Positions 9,411-18,367 of a DNA stretch of 64,000 bases are shown here, one piece after another. The notes below the pieces were generated by a model. That model was not told the DNA's origin. It made no database searches and was given only the letters and a program-made list of their open reading frames with translations. The stretch lies in assembly GCA_003963365.1 (NCBI GenBank), contig RXJG01000006.1, positions 62,001 to 126,000 of the forward strand, given 5' to 3'. The translations under genes were made by a program, and so were the position numbers. Positions within the stretch are counted from its first letter, which is position 1; each line of letters opens with the position of its first letter. The DNA comes from Sphingobacteriales bacterium (lineage in GTDB: Bacteria; Bacteroidota; Bacteroidia; Chitinophagales; Chitinophagaceae).

Positions 9411-9548
9411 TACCCGCTTATTTACTCACAATAAGCGCCTTTGGCAAAGCGTTTGTTAGTTGTGAAATGCCTTTCATAGCTTGTAAGTATAGCTTTGTAA
9501 AGCTATCTTTGCAGGAATTTAAAACTCAGTTCAGTTAAATGGAAGAAG

Positions 9549-10232
9549 GTGCGGAACTTATTACTCATAGCCCTTATATTACTTACGGCCACCAGCTGTG
9601 CCACACTAAAGCCTGCCAAAAAACCGGCAGCAAAAACTTTTACGTCCGGTAAAATATCTTCCAATTCATCTGCTTCAGTAAATCTTCAATTTATTAATGG
9701 AATGGAGATGAACCAGGAGAAAAAAGCAGCAACCACAAATAAACAGGTTGATAAAATTGTTGCGGCGGAAAATAGAACTATCCCTACGCATTCATCTATC
9801 GATATAGAAAGAGCATTGCCCATACATTTTATATATGCCGCCAAGCTTGGTGTGGATGTGGAATCTATAACCAATTTTAAACTGTTTCAAACAATTGATG
9901 AGTGGTGGGGCACACCTTACCGCATGGGTGGGAGTACCAAAAAAGGAATCGATTGTTCAGCATTTGTAAATACACTGATGCTGGCCGTTTATGCCATTAA
10001 TCTTCCCCGCACTTCAAGAGAACAATATGAAGCGGCTGCAAAGATCGATGATGCTGACCTGGATGAAGGCGACCTGGTTTTCTTTAATACAAGAGGTGGT
10101 ATATCTCATGTAGGTGTTTACCTGGTCAATAATAAATTTGTTCATGCCTCAACCTCAGGAGGTGTAATGATCAGCGACCTCAATGAAGCTTACTGGAAAG
10201 CCCGTTATAAAGGAGCGGGGAGGATAAAGTAG
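9549..10232 (+). CDS. NlpC/P60 family cell-wall peptidase, lipoprotein
   Basis: A 227-residue lipoprotein whose C-terminal half is an NlpC/P60 cysteine peptidase, which cuts peptide cross-bridges in peptidoglycan. Catalytic residues are visible: Cys136 in GIDCSAF, His187 in ISHVGVYL and His199 in FVHAS. The leader runs to a lipobox TATSC at about 17. The start codon is GTG at 9549; the nearby ATG at 9539 is out of frame. A low-complexity Ala/Lys/Ser linker (20-50) separates the lipid anchor from the enzyme domain. Action in the periplasm or on the outer membrane is inferred. Confidence 0.88.
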   Translation: MRNLLLIALILLTATSCATLKPAKKPAAKTFTSGKISSNSSASVNLQFINGMEMNQEKKAATTNKQVDKIVAAENRTIPTHSSIDIERALPIHFIYAAKLGVDVESITNFKLFQTIDEWWGTPYRMGGSTKKGIDCSAFVNTLMLAVYAINLPRTSREQYEAAAKIDDADLDEGDLVFFNTRGGISHVGVYLVNNKFVHASTSGGVMISDLNEAYWKARYKGAGRIK

Positions 10233-10355
10233 TTCTTGTTGCCGGTTTCCTGTTACAGGTTTATAGTTCACAATGCTAAGTTTTAGTAGTGACAGGTACT
10301 ATGTTTCTGTTTCCACTTCTGTAAACTAATTTTATCATAGAACGTTCTCTTGAAA

Positions 10356-12038
10356 TCACTTAACCTTTTTGTACTCAACATAAAAATTCTTATCAAACAA
10401 ATCCGCCGTTAATTCTTCCGCCGTTTTAAAATTTGTTTTGAACTGCTGCCATTTTTCCCCGGCAATAAAATACCCTTTCTTTCCATTTTTATCTGCCGGT
10501 AATTTAACAGGCATGTTAAATCCTTCCACACAATTTGTCCAGCGGTAATTTAATATCACATATCCTTTTTCTGTAGTGGTATAATATTCAAGTACCGGAA
10601 TACGGATATCCCGTAAATACTGATCAAACACTTTAGACAAACCTGTTCCACTTCTTACAGCAATATATTCTTCCACCTCTTTACTGGTAACTGTTTTATG
10701 ATAAAAGTGCTCGTTCAGGCCATGTAAAATATTTCTGAATAAACTATCATTATCAATAATACTTCTGACAGTATGCATCAGGTTAGCCCCTTTGGGATAC
10801 ATATCTCCGCTGCCCTCCTGGTTTACACCGTATATACCAATAATATTTTTTTTATTTTGTATGCCATCCCTTTGTCCCTGCACATAGGCTTCACCGGCAG
10901 ATTTGCCAAAATAATACTCAGTGTATAATGTTTCGCTGTAATCAGTAATACCTTCATGTACCCACATATCAGCAATATCTTTTGTTGTTATGTTATTGGC
11001 AAACCATTCATGACCGCTTTCGTGCACAATAATATAATCCCACTTTAATCCCCAGCCACTGCCGGATAAATCCCGCCCGAGGTAACCATACATAAATTTA
11101 TTACCATAAGCAATGGCACTCTGGTGTTCCATTCCTAAATGCGGACTTTGCACCAGTTTATATCCATCTTCATAAAAAGGGTAGGGGCCAAACCAGTACT
11201 CCAGTGCTTTCATCATACTATCCGTTCCGCCGGGAATATGTGCTTTTGCTTTTGCTTCATCACATTTCAAAAACCAGTAGTTAATACTAAGTTTCCCTTT
11301 TAAGCCCTGGTATTCTTCACTCCAGTTTACATATTTGCCAATGTATGGAACGATGTTATAATTGTTGATGGGTTGTGATACATTCCACATATAGGTTACC
11401 GTTCCGTCATGGTTATCCTGCTTTGTTGAGAGTGTTCCATTGCCAATGGCTGTTAAAGAATCAGGAACGGTAATATTCAGTACGGCGCCAAAATCAGGTT
11501 CATCACTCTGATGATCTTTGCAGGGATACCAAACGCTGGCACCCAAACCCTGGCAGGCCACCGAAACCCAGGGGTTACCGTTGCAATCTTTTTTCCATAT
11601 CCATCCGCCATCCCATGGAGGATTAACAGCCTCGCGGGGTTTGCCACTGAAAAAAATAGTGATGGATTGGTTTGTATTGATTTTTAAAGCCGCAGCAAAA
11701 TCAACCCAATATACATTGCCTTCCCTTGAAAAATTTAATTGCTGATCTTTGTAAGTTATTTTATCAATTTGCATTGGTTCCTGTAAATCAATTTGCATTT
11801 TTTTGCCGGGTTTCAGTACTTTAAAATCAATGCCGTTTTTACCGGTAATAGTTTTATTGTTTATATCAGGTTTTACATCTATAGTGTAATGCGTAACATC
11901 CCACCAGGTACGTTCAGGACCGAGGCTGCCCCGTAAAGTATCCTGCCGGGTAAAAGTTTTTTTATGATTAAGCGGCTGGGCTGTTGAACAATACGAAATA
12001 AGAAATAATGAATAAGAAATGAGCAAGTATCTTTTCAT
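10356..12038 (-). CDS. M1 family metallopeptidase
   Basis: A 560-residue zinc aminopeptidase-like protein of family M1. The zinc motif HESGH is at 339-343 with the third ligand Glu362 (VHEGITDYSE), and GMEHQSA near 302-308 replaces the classical GAMEN exopeptidase loop. The protein has a signal peptide (about 1-20, ending CSTAQ), an N-terminal M1 beta domain and the catalytic domain, but lacks the long C-terminal helical domain of full-size aminopeptidase N, as is common for the shorter bacterial M1 forms. It is divergent from the substrate-binding lipoprotein by under 30 bases; peptide trimming and peptide uptake may be linked (inference). Confidence 0.88.
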   Translation of the reverse strand: MKRYLLISYSLFLISYCSTAQPLNHKKTFTRQDTLRGSLGPERTWWDVTHYTIDVKPDINNKTITGKNGIDFKVLKPGKKMQIDLQEPMQIDKITYKDQQLNFSREGNVYWVDFAAALKINTNQSITIFFSGKPREAVNPPWDGGWIWKKDCNGNPWVSVACQGLGASVWYPCKDHQSDEPDFGAVLNITVPDSLTAIGNGTLSTKQDNHDGTVTYMWNVSQPINNYNIVPYIGKYVNWSEEYQGLKGKLSINYWFLKCDEAKAKAHIPGGTDSMMKALEYWFGPYPFYEDGYKLVQSPHLGMEHQSAIAYGNKFMYGYLGRDLSGSGWGLKWDYIIVHESGHEWFANNITTKDIADMWVHEGITDYSETLYTEYYFGKSAGEAYVQGQRDGIQNKKNIIGIYGVNQEGSGDMYPKGANLMHTVRSIIDNDSLFRNILHGLNEHFYHKTVTSKEVEEYIAVRSGTGLSKVFDQYLRDIRIPVLEYYTTTEKGYVILNYRWTNCVEGFNMPVKLPADKNGKKGYFIAGEKWQQFKTNFKTAEELTADLFDKNFYVEYKKVK

Positions 12039-12066
12039 TTGCTAAATTTAATTTTTTAAACCAGTG

Positions 12067-13716
12067 ATGAAATTAAAGAATCCCTCTCTAACTGTTAAAA
12101 GTTTTTACTCAGTACTGCTGATTTTTATTACAGTGGCATGTAATCATACTGAAAAGAAAAGCGGGGTATCTGTATTCCGGTATAATGAATCCACAGGAAT
12201 CAGTTCATTAGATCCTGCTTTTGCAAAAAACCAGGCTATTATGTGGCCGGTGCATCAACTGTACAACACACTGGTGGAAGTGGACAGTAACCTCAATATT
12301 GTTCCTTCGTTGGCAAAAAGCTGGGATATATCCGGTAACAACCTGGTTTTCACGTTTCATTTAAGAACAGATGTATTCTTTCATGATAATGATGCTTTCC
12401 CCGGCGGTAAAGGAAGGTTATTCAAAGCTTCGGATGTTGAATATAGTTTGAAACGAATTATTGATAAATCAGTCGCCAGTCCGGGTGCGTGGATATTTAA
12501 TAAACGGATAGATTCGGCTGATGGATTTAAAACAATTGATGACAGTACGTTTCAGTTAAAACTCAACAAACCTTTTCATCCTGTACTGGGATTATTGAGT
12601 ATGCAGTATTGTTCTGTTGTGCCGAAAGAAGTAGTGGAAAAATACGGCAATGAATTTCGCCGCCATCCTTGTGGCACTGGGCCATTTAAATTTAAAGAAT
12701 GGGCGGAGGGGCAGGCGTTAATCTTTACGAAAAATGAACATTATTTTGAAAAAGATGAGACAGGGAACCGGTTACCTTATTTAAACGCTGTTAAAATTTC
12801 TTTTCTCAACAGCAAAGCAACTGAGTTCCTGGAATTTCAACAGGGGCGATTAGATTTTATTGATGACATTGATGCTTCATTTAAAGATGAAATACTAACT
12901 AAAAAGGGGGAGTTGCGAAAAGATTGGATTGGCAAAATTATCCTGCAAAAACATCCCTATTTAAACATTGGATATTTAGGTATGCTGGTTGATTCAACAA
13001 AAGCTGTTGCCAAATCATCCCCCCTGATTAATAAAAAAATCCGGCAGGCTATCAATTATGGTTTTAACAGAAGAAAGATGATTATGTACCTGCGTAATTC
13101 AATTGGTATCGCCGCCGGGAGTGGGTTTGTACCTGCGGGATTGCCTTCATTTGATTCAACATCAGTAAAAGGATATTCGTACAACCCCGAAAAAGCAAAA
13201 CAGTTATTAAAAGAGGCGGGATACCCCAACGGCAATGGATTACCGGCCATTAAACTGCTCACCATTCCACAATATGCTGATATGGGTACATATATTGCCC
13301 GTGAATTACAGGAAATAGGATTAAACATACAGGTTGAGGCTGTGCAGAAAAGTTTTTTATTAGATGCAACCGCTAAAAATGAAGCAAATTTTTTCCGTGC
13401 CAGCTGGATTGCAGATTATCCTGATGCAGAAAATTACCTGAGTGTATTTTACAGCAAAAACCCATCGCCACCTAATTATACACGTTATAAAAACCCGGCT
13501 TTTGACGAATTATATGAAAAAGCTTTACAAGAAAAGAATGATTCTATTCGCTTTCAATTATATCGCCAGGCTGATCAAATAGCAATAAGTGATGCGCCGG
13601 TTGTTCCTTTATGGTATGATATGATTATTCACCTGGTGCATACCAATATTATAGACTTTACACCAAACGGATTGAATTTACTGGAGCTAAGGAGAGTGAG
13701 GTTAATTAGCCATTAG
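12067..13716 (+). CDS. ABC transporter substrate-binding lipoprotein, peptide/nickel (family 5)
   Basis: A 549-residue solute-binding protein of the OppA/DppA type. It has a lipobox TVAC after the leader, the early LDPAFAKN segment, SLAKSWDISGN and the FHLRTDVFFHD region typical of family 5, and ends in VVPLWYDMIIHL. The ATG at 12067 is preferred over the GTG directly before it. No permease or ATPase genes are adjacent, so it is an orphan binding protein or works with a transporter elsewhere. The start lies close to the divergent M1 peptidase start. Confidence 0.85.
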   Translation: MKLKNPSLTVKSFYSVLLIFITVACNHTEKKSGVSVFRYNESTGISSLDPAFAKNQAIMWPVHQLYNTLVEVDSNLNIVPSLAKSWDISGNNLVFTFHLRTDVFFHDNDAFPGGKGRLFKASDVEYSLKRIIDKSVASPGAWIFNKRIDSADGFKTIDDSTFQLKLNKPFHPVLGLLSMQYCSVVPKEVVEKYGNEFRRHPCGTGPFKFKEWAEGQALIFTKNEHYFEKDETGNRLPYLNAVKISFLNSKATEFLEFQQGRLDFIDDIDASFKDEILTKKGELRKDWIGKIILQKHPYLNIGYLGMLVDSTKAVAKSSPLINKKIRQAINYGFNRRKMIMYLRNSIGIAAGSGFVPAGLPSFDSTSVKGYSYNPEKAKQLLKEAGYPNGNGLPAIKLLTIPQYADMGTYIARELQEIGLNIQVEAVQKSFLLDATAKNEANFFRASWIADYPDAENYLSVFYSKNPSPPNYTRYKNPAFDELYEKALQEKNDSIRFQLYRQADQIAISDAPVVPLWYDMIIHLVHTNIIDFTPNGLNLLELRRVRLISH

Positions 13717-13749
13717 CACATTTACTAAATGGCACATTCGCTAATCAAC

Positions 13750-14400
13750 TTAGTGTTTCAGTTTATTCTTAAATACTTTTTGAAACTTCTCTACTTTGGG
13801 ACGAATTACAAAATAACAGTAAGGCTGTGATCCATTATCATTATAATAATTTTGATGATAATCTTCCGCTTTGTAAAATGGAGCCGCCGGAACGATCTCT
13901 GTTACAATAGGATTTTCCCAGGCTCCGCTTTTGCCCAGTTCAGCTTTATACTTTTCTGCTTTTTCTTTTTGTTCCTGGTTGTGATAAAAAATAGCACTGC
14001 GGTATTGAGTACCCACATCATTACCCTGCCTGTTTAAAGTAGTGGGATCATGCACCTGCCAGAAAACTTCCAGCAATTCATCGTATGTAATTTTTGATGG
14101 GTCATAAACAATTTGCAAACACTCGGCATGGCCTGTTTCCCCGGTACAAACCTGTTTGTACGTTGGGTTCTCCACATGGCCACCACTGTAGCCGGAAGTT
14201 GCTTTTAATACACCTTCCAATTGCTGAAACACCGCTTCAGTACACCAGAAACACCCGGTACCAAAAGTAGCCGTGTCTGTTTTTACATTAGCTGACAGAG
14301 AAGTAGAATTGTCACTCATATTTTTTTTAGGATTTTCTTTTTGTGCACAGGAAAAAACCGTTACCAAACTGCACAACATTACTATAGACGATATCTTCAT
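13750..14400 (-). CDS. msrA: Peptide-methionine (S)-S-oxide reductase MsrA, lipoprotein form
   Basis: MsrA reduces methionine-S-sulfoxide in proteins, repairing oxidation damage. The active-site motif [16 protein letters not shown] is at about 49-64 and the family blocks [27 protein letters not shown] and [21 protein letters not shown] follow. The leader [18 protein letters not shown] ends in a lipobox, so this is a periplasmic or membrane-bound MsrA rather than the usual cytosolic enzyme. I placed the start at 14400, where that leader begins; an ATG at 14433 would add 11 residues. No msrB domain or msrB gene is adjacent. Confidence 0.9.
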   Translation of the reverse strand: MKISSIVMLCSLVTVFSCAQKENPKKNMSDNSTSLSANVKTDTATFGTGCFWCTEAVFQQLEGVLKATSGYSGGHVENPTYKQVCTGETGHAECLQIVYDPSKITYDELLEVFWQVHDPTTLNRQGNDVGTQYRSAIFYHNQEQKEKAEKYKAELGKSGAWENPIVTEIVPAAPFYKAEDYHQNYYNDNGSQPYCYFVIRPKVEKFQKVFKNKLKH

Positions 14401-14573
14401 GGCGTAATTTTTAAAAAACATTTGATTTTTCAAATTTCGTGCAAGTTACGTTGATTACAAAAGCTGGTTATGCAGCCTGCCCGACATTGCTCTCCGTTTA
14501 TCATAACCTTAACTTATTGTTTGTATAATTGCATTAACAACTACATTTACGAAAAGTTGTAATAATACGATTT

Positions 14574-15053
14574 ATGCAATTTCTTTATCTTTTGTTAACA
14601 GTATTGATAGCAGGATCTAAATCTTCTCCCATGCCGTCTGAAAAAATAACTACTCATGCCATTCGTTTAAAACCCGGACAGGATTTAAAAAACGAAATTG
14701 AAACATTGGTGAAAGAGAAGAAGATACAGGCCGGATGGATCAGCACCTGTGTTGGCAGTCTTACCAATTACAATATCCGTTTTGCTAACCAGCCGGAAGG
14801 AAGTAAAGGAGAGGGGCATTTTGAAGTGGTGAGTTTAGTGGGTACCGTTTCAATAAATGGTTCACATATTCATATCAGCATTAGTGACAGTACCGGTAAA
14901 ACCATTGGCGGGCATTTACTGGATGGCTGCAAAGTGTACACTACTGCTGAAATTGTAATTACGGAAACAGATAAATATAAATTTACAAGAGAGAAAGATG
15001 GCAGTACGCCTTGGGAGGAATTGAAAGTGAAGGAAGTTAAGGAAGACGAGTAA
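14574..15053 (+). CDS. PPC (DUF296) domain protein with N-terminal hydrophobic leader
   Basis: A 159-residue protein. Residues from about 25 on are a PPC/DUF296 domain: GWISTCVGSLTNYNIRF, VSLVGTVSINGSHIHISISD with its conserved histidines, and GGHLLDGCKVYTTAEIVI. The domain is known from plant AT-hook proteins and from single-domain bacterial proteins of unclear role. The first 15-18 residues (MQFLYLLLTVLIAGS) are hydrophobic and could export the protein, which is odd for a family thought to be cytoplasmic. It is the last gene before the repeat-rich island. Confidence 0.78.
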   Translation: MQFLYLLLTVLIAGSKSSPMPSEKITTHAIRLKPGQDLKNEIETLVKEKKIQAGWISTCVGSLTNYNIRFANQPEGSKGEGHFEVVSLVGTVSINGSHIHISISDSTGKTIGGHLLDGCKVYTTAEIVITETDKYKFTREKDGSTPWEELKVKEVKEDE

Positions 15054-15086
15054 GGTTACTTATATTTATATGTTATATGCCATTTT

Positions 15087-15644
15087 ATGAGACACTCATA
15101 TACTTTCATAATCATATTTGTTGGACAGTTACTTTATAGTTGTAACGGACAGACGAATATTAAAGTAAAAGACGTAAAACTTGAAAACGTTACAGACTCA
15201 ACACAAAAAGAACCATTACCCCCGTCGCCGCCTCAGAGACCAAGTGAAACCAATAAAAAGACTAAAACTGCACCCAAAGAAATGACATTTAATAATTGGT
15301 TGGCACAAATTTGTACAACAGAAAAACCAGACAAATCCATTATTGCATACAACTTTGGACTTTTTGAAACAAGTAACGGATATACAGTTTATTTGATTGG
15401 TTCTAAATCCTATGACGCTGAGGAAACAGATTGGGCAACAGAAGAAGATTTTGTGCCGACTTTAAAATATTATGAATTACCTGCTTCTGACTTTAAACAT
15501 TTACAGTTTGACAAAGCCCAAGACAAGACAAAGCAAATGATTAAAGATTTCATGAAGACTGACACTTACAAAAAATCATTTTTTACCAAAGCAAAAGCAA
15601 TCACAATAGGTTTCGACGACGGAGACTTAGAGAAAATAAAATAG
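15087..15644 (+). CDS. Hypothetical lipoprotein
   Basis: A 185-residue protein with a lipoprotein leader (FVGQLLYSC, lipidated Cys near 19) followed by a proline-rich low-complexity stretch (PLPPSPPQRPSETNKKTKTAPKE, about 43-65) and a globular domain of unknown family. The 298 bp repeat R1 begins 6 bases after its stop, so it is the first gene bounded by the repeats. Its codons are more AT-rich than the flanking metabolic genes. No function can be assigned. Confidence 0.6.
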   Translation: MRHSYTFIIIFVGQLLYSCNGQTNIKVKDVKLENVTDSTQKEPLPPSPPQRPSETNKKTKTAPKEMTFNNWLAQICTTEKPDKSIIAYNFGLFETSNGYTVYLIGSKSYDAEETDWATEEDFVPTLKYYELPASDFKHLQFDKAQDKTKQMIKDFMKTDTYKKSFFTKAKAITIGFDDGDLEKIK

Positions 15645-15650
15645 CTTTTA

Positions 15651-15948
15651 TATCCCAGCAAGGTCTGGCCCAAGCCGACCCTGTGGCATCAAGGCACGAT
15701 AGGTGAAAATATAACCAAAGATCATTACAGCTGCGACTATTGCCAGTATAAAAGTAATTCCCTGTTTATTGGTAAATTTAAATCAAATGATATTTAAAGC
15801 CGTTTGTAGTCGTTTAAAATCGGGTAAAGGGAAATTGTATTGACGAAGGTTTGAAAAATAAAAACAATTTTTCTTATCTTTTGATAGTTAATGTATTACT
15901 TAAAAAGCGCAAGTTTCACATTGTAAAACATGCGTATATTTATGAGTT
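15651..15948. repeat. 298 bp repeat, copy R1
   Basis: First of three direct copies (R1 15651-15948, R2 17668-17965, R3 18368-18665). It starts TATCCCAGCAAGGTCTGGCC, whose first 40 bases hold an imperfect hairpin (GGTC-T-GGC-CCAA-GCC-GACC with an unpaired T), and ends CATGCGTATATTTATGAGTT. By eye R1 and R2 differ at about 15 of 298 positions. Each copy directly precedes a small gene, and the right end contains a TATATTTATG box close to the Bacteroidota -7 consensus, so it may act as a mobile promoter. It fills the gap 15645-15985. Confidence 0.85.
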
Positions 15949-15985
15949 GTGTGCTATATTATCGGACACTTTACTATAGACAAAG

Positions 15986-16834
15986 ATGTTATTACATATA
16001 GAGTACGACAGTAATCATGGAACATCACAAGGAATTTGGACAAGGTTTTATCTTCAAATCTTGGCCTTAGGAGAATTAGCTGTTGGTAAAGACGAATTTG
16101 AAAAGAGAACTAAGTTATATTTTGATAAAGTAATTCCTGACCTTACAAATCTTTACGACATTTATCACAAATTAATTGCGACAATCAATGATTATAAAGT
16201 TGGAGTTGAAAATGGAAAATATTTTAAAGTTGATGAGAGAGGTCATTCAAGCTTAGACAGATTGAATGAAGTAACAATTCGTAACCTTACAAAAGACTTT
16301 ATAATAAGAGCTAAAATTCTTCAAGTTAATTTTTTCAAATGTGGTTTTGCCGACGAAGACAACTTTAAATTGACAAACTTTTTTACGTTTGAGAAAAATA
16401 AATTGGCTGAAAGAAAGAAGCTTTATTTAAAAAAATCTGATGGTAAATATTTGCCATTAATAAATCTAATAGAAAAAGCAAATGACAATTTCTTAAAACA
16501 ATTAACTGATTTAAGAGGAGCAATTGAACATGATTTATTTTCATTAGAGAAGTTTCAATTAAATAGGAAAGATAATATTGCGACAATATCAGAACCAGAC
16601 TTAGAAGGACAACTTCTTTCAACGAAACTTAAATTTTTTTATGAAAATTCTTTAGAGTTTATTGAGAAAATGATGGTTTATTACTTTGGAGTAAACGGAG
16701 AAGTAAATAAAAATGGATTTCTCCAATTATATGTTGATGACGTTTTTGATTATTCGGAGATGAGATGGAAATATACATTTGCTTTAGGTGGAACACCTTG
16801 GTCGTTTACATCAAAAAAGTGTTTGTATGACTAA
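15986..16834 (+). CDS. HEPN-like hypothetical protein in cassette-like unit
   Basis: A 282-residue, mostly helical, cytosolic protein with no signal peptide. Near residue 177 it has LTDLRGAIEHD, an R-x4-H pattern as found in HEPN domains (often RNases in toxin or defence systems). The rest matches nothing I recognise. It follows repeat R1 by 37 bases. GTTGTGTGCT at 15946-15955 before it and AGCACACAAC at 16839-16848 after it are perfect 10-base inverted copies, so the gene looks like a discrete bounded unit. Strongly AT-rich compared with the flanking core genes, suggesting transfer. The HEPN call is tentative. Confidence 0.6.
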   Translation: MLLHIEYDSNHGTSQGIWTRFYLQILALGELAVGKDEFEKRTKLYFDKVIPDLTNLYDIYHKLIATINDYKVGVENGKYFKVDERGHSSLDRLNEVTIRNLTKDFIIRAKILQVNFFKCGFADEDNFKLTNFFTFEKNKLAERKKLYLKKSDGKYLPLINLIEKANDNFLKQLTDLRGAIEHDLFSLEKFQLNRKDNIATISEPDLEGQLLSTKLKFFYENSLEFIEKMMVYYFGVNGEVNKNGFLQLYVDDVFDYSEMRWKYTFALGGTPWSFTSKKCLYD

Positions 16835-16838
16835 ATAC

Positions 16839-17036
16839 AGCACACAACATGCGGTTTGCTGCAATGCTGGCTTGACGGAAAATATCTCAGCAGCAAATCA
16901 GTATTCAGCTTTAATTCCGGTGGACGGAATTCTTTTCAGCAATTTATTTTATCTTCAACATCAGTTTTATGATCGGCTTCAGTTCCGGGCTGGACATTAA
17001 AAAATACCAGCAAAGCAGCAAGCCGGATGCGTAAGT
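16839..17036. repeat. Long imperfect palindrome A, attC-like cassette boundary
   Basis: Non-coding stretch between two cassette-like genes. Outer arms CGGTTTGCTGC (16852-16862) and GCAGCAAGCCG (17015-17025) pair with one G-T wobble; four unpaired bases on each side (AATG, CAAA) then lead to inner arms CTGG (16867-16870) and CCAG (17007-17010). Two stems separated by a small symmetric loop recall integron attC architecture, though the 174 bp span and core bases do not fit the integron consensus. Its left end resembles that of palindrome C, and its middle shares TTCCGGYGGACGKAATTCT with B. Confidence 0.6.
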
Positions 17037-17074
17037 GGCAATTCAAATCCGTAATTAGAAAAGTAAAAACTGAT

Positions 17075-17587
17075 ATGCGACACTTATTTATTTTTAGTTT
17101 GACACTTCTTACTTCACTATTTTGCTTTTCACAAAAGCAGCTTACAGTCGGACAAAAAGTAACAGGTGATTTTAATGGAGACGCTAAAACTGACACTGCT
17201 TTTCTCAGGCTGGCATCTAATCAAAAGTCAAAAGCACAAAATTGGATGCTATACTTTAGTGATAAAAATATTCCGGCAATGCAGCTGGGATGTTGTAACG
17301 TAATTCTTATTAGTGAAGGAGACTTAAACGGAGACAAATCAACAGAAATTTCTGTCTTTCAGGCACCGGAGAACGGCTGTGTTTATACATGGACAACGTA
17401 CAGTTTAAAAAACAATAGGTGGACAAAACTCATTCAACCATTTCTAATTGCAACAGATTGTGAAATTTTCAAACCGGCAGACCTGCAAAACAGGGTGTTC
17501 AAAGAAAAAGACAAAGTATATTATTGGGATGTTGACCCTAATGATAAAAATAACAAGTTAATAAAAAAGCAAGTAATAATAAGGTAA
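17075..17587 (+). CDS. Hypothetical exported protein with Asp-rich calcium-binding-like loops
   Basis: A 170-residue protein. The start at 17075 is chosen because a clean signal peptide begins there (MRHLFIFSLTLLTSLFCFSQ); the ATG at 17027 would put 16 charged residues in front and lies in the palindrome region. Two loops, DFNGDAKTD and DLNGDKSTE, resemble the DxNxDxxxD turns of FG-GAP/EF-hand-like repeats in exported proteins. It is flanked by palindrome A and, 80 bases downstream, by repeat R2. No enzymatic function is suggested. Confidence 0.6.
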   Translation: MRHLFIFSLTLLTSLFCFSQKQLTVGQKVTGDFNGDAKTDTAFLRLASNQKSKAQNWMLYFSDKNIPAMQLGCCNVILISEGDLNGDKSTEISVFQAPENGCVYTWTTYSLKNNRWTKLIQPFLIATDCEIFKPADLQNRVFKEKDKVYYWDVDPNDKNNKLIKKQVIIR

Positions 17588-17667
17588 CATTAATCCCTGC
17601 AGGGAGTACTTCTGATATGTACAGTGTCAGGCGCTCTGCTGCAACAGGGCACATTAAATGAATATTA

Positions 17668-17965
17668 TATCCCAGCAGGGTCTGGCCCAAGCCGACCCTG
17701 CGGCATCAAGGCACGATAGGTGAAAATATAACCAAAGATCATTACAGCTACAACTATTGCCAGTATAAAAGTAATTCCTTGTTTATTGGTAAATTTAAAT
17801 CAAATGGTATTTAAAGCCGTTTGCAGTCGTTTAAAATCGGGTAAAGGGAAATTGTATTTGCGAAGGTTTGAAAAATAAAAACAATTTTTCATATCGTTTG
17901 ATAGTTAATGTATTACTTAAAAAACGTAAGTTTCACCTTGGAAAACATGCGTATATTTATGAGTT
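17668..17965. repeat. 298 bp repeat, copy R2
   Basis: Second copy of the 298 bp repeat, directly upstream of the 17989 gene. Its hairpin is the best paired of the three: GCAGGGTC-T-GGC-CCAA-GCC-GACCCTGC. The right end CATGCGTATATTTATGAGTT is identical to R1, after which the two sequences diverge at once (TTCCTGTAAGC against GTGTGCTATAT), which defines the repeat edge. Apart from R2 the gap 17588-17988 holds only a short GC-richer stretch with CCTGCAGGG. Confidence 0.85.
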
Positions 17966-17988
17966 TCCTGTAAGCTTAGACAACGACA

Positions 17989-18342
17989 ATGGACAACAAA
18001 ATAATGACATATTCAAACCTTTATGACTTGGTTGGCATTGACATAAAAGACCATAAGCAAAAGGACATTGCGACTTTGTTTTTAAACGCAATGAACGATT
18101 GGCCAACTTTTAATCAAAAGGACATTGCTGACTTTATAAAAGAACTTAAAGAATACTTCGGAACACCATTGACAATTGAGAAAATTACTGCCAAAAAATT
18201 TGACGGACAAAATGCTTGGCAAGTTGAAGCGGGAAGTTCTATTGCCGACTTGATAGACATCTCAACAAAATTTTGTAATCAATCTGACTTTGACAAAATC
18301 GTTGAAAGTATTTTGAGTTACTATGGCTCTTTTACAAAGTAA
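17989..18342 (+). CDS. Hypothetical small cytosolic protein in cassette-like unit
   Basis: A 117-residue acidic protein without signal peptide or membrane segment and of no family I recognise. It begins 23 bases after repeat R2 and ends 25 bases before R3, so it is tightly bracketed by direct repeats. An in-frame ATG five codons in (18004) is an alternative start. Its size and setting resemble immunity or cassette genes, but there is no direct evidence of function. Confidence 0.55.
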   Translation: MDNKIMTYSNLYDLVGIDIKDHKQKDIATLFLNAMNDWPTFNQKDIADFIKELKEYFGTPLTIEKITAKKFDGQNAWQVEAGSSIADLIDISTKFCNQSDFDKIVESILSYYGSFTK

Positions 18343-18367
18343 ACTGACAATAGACAGGGAAAAATAA

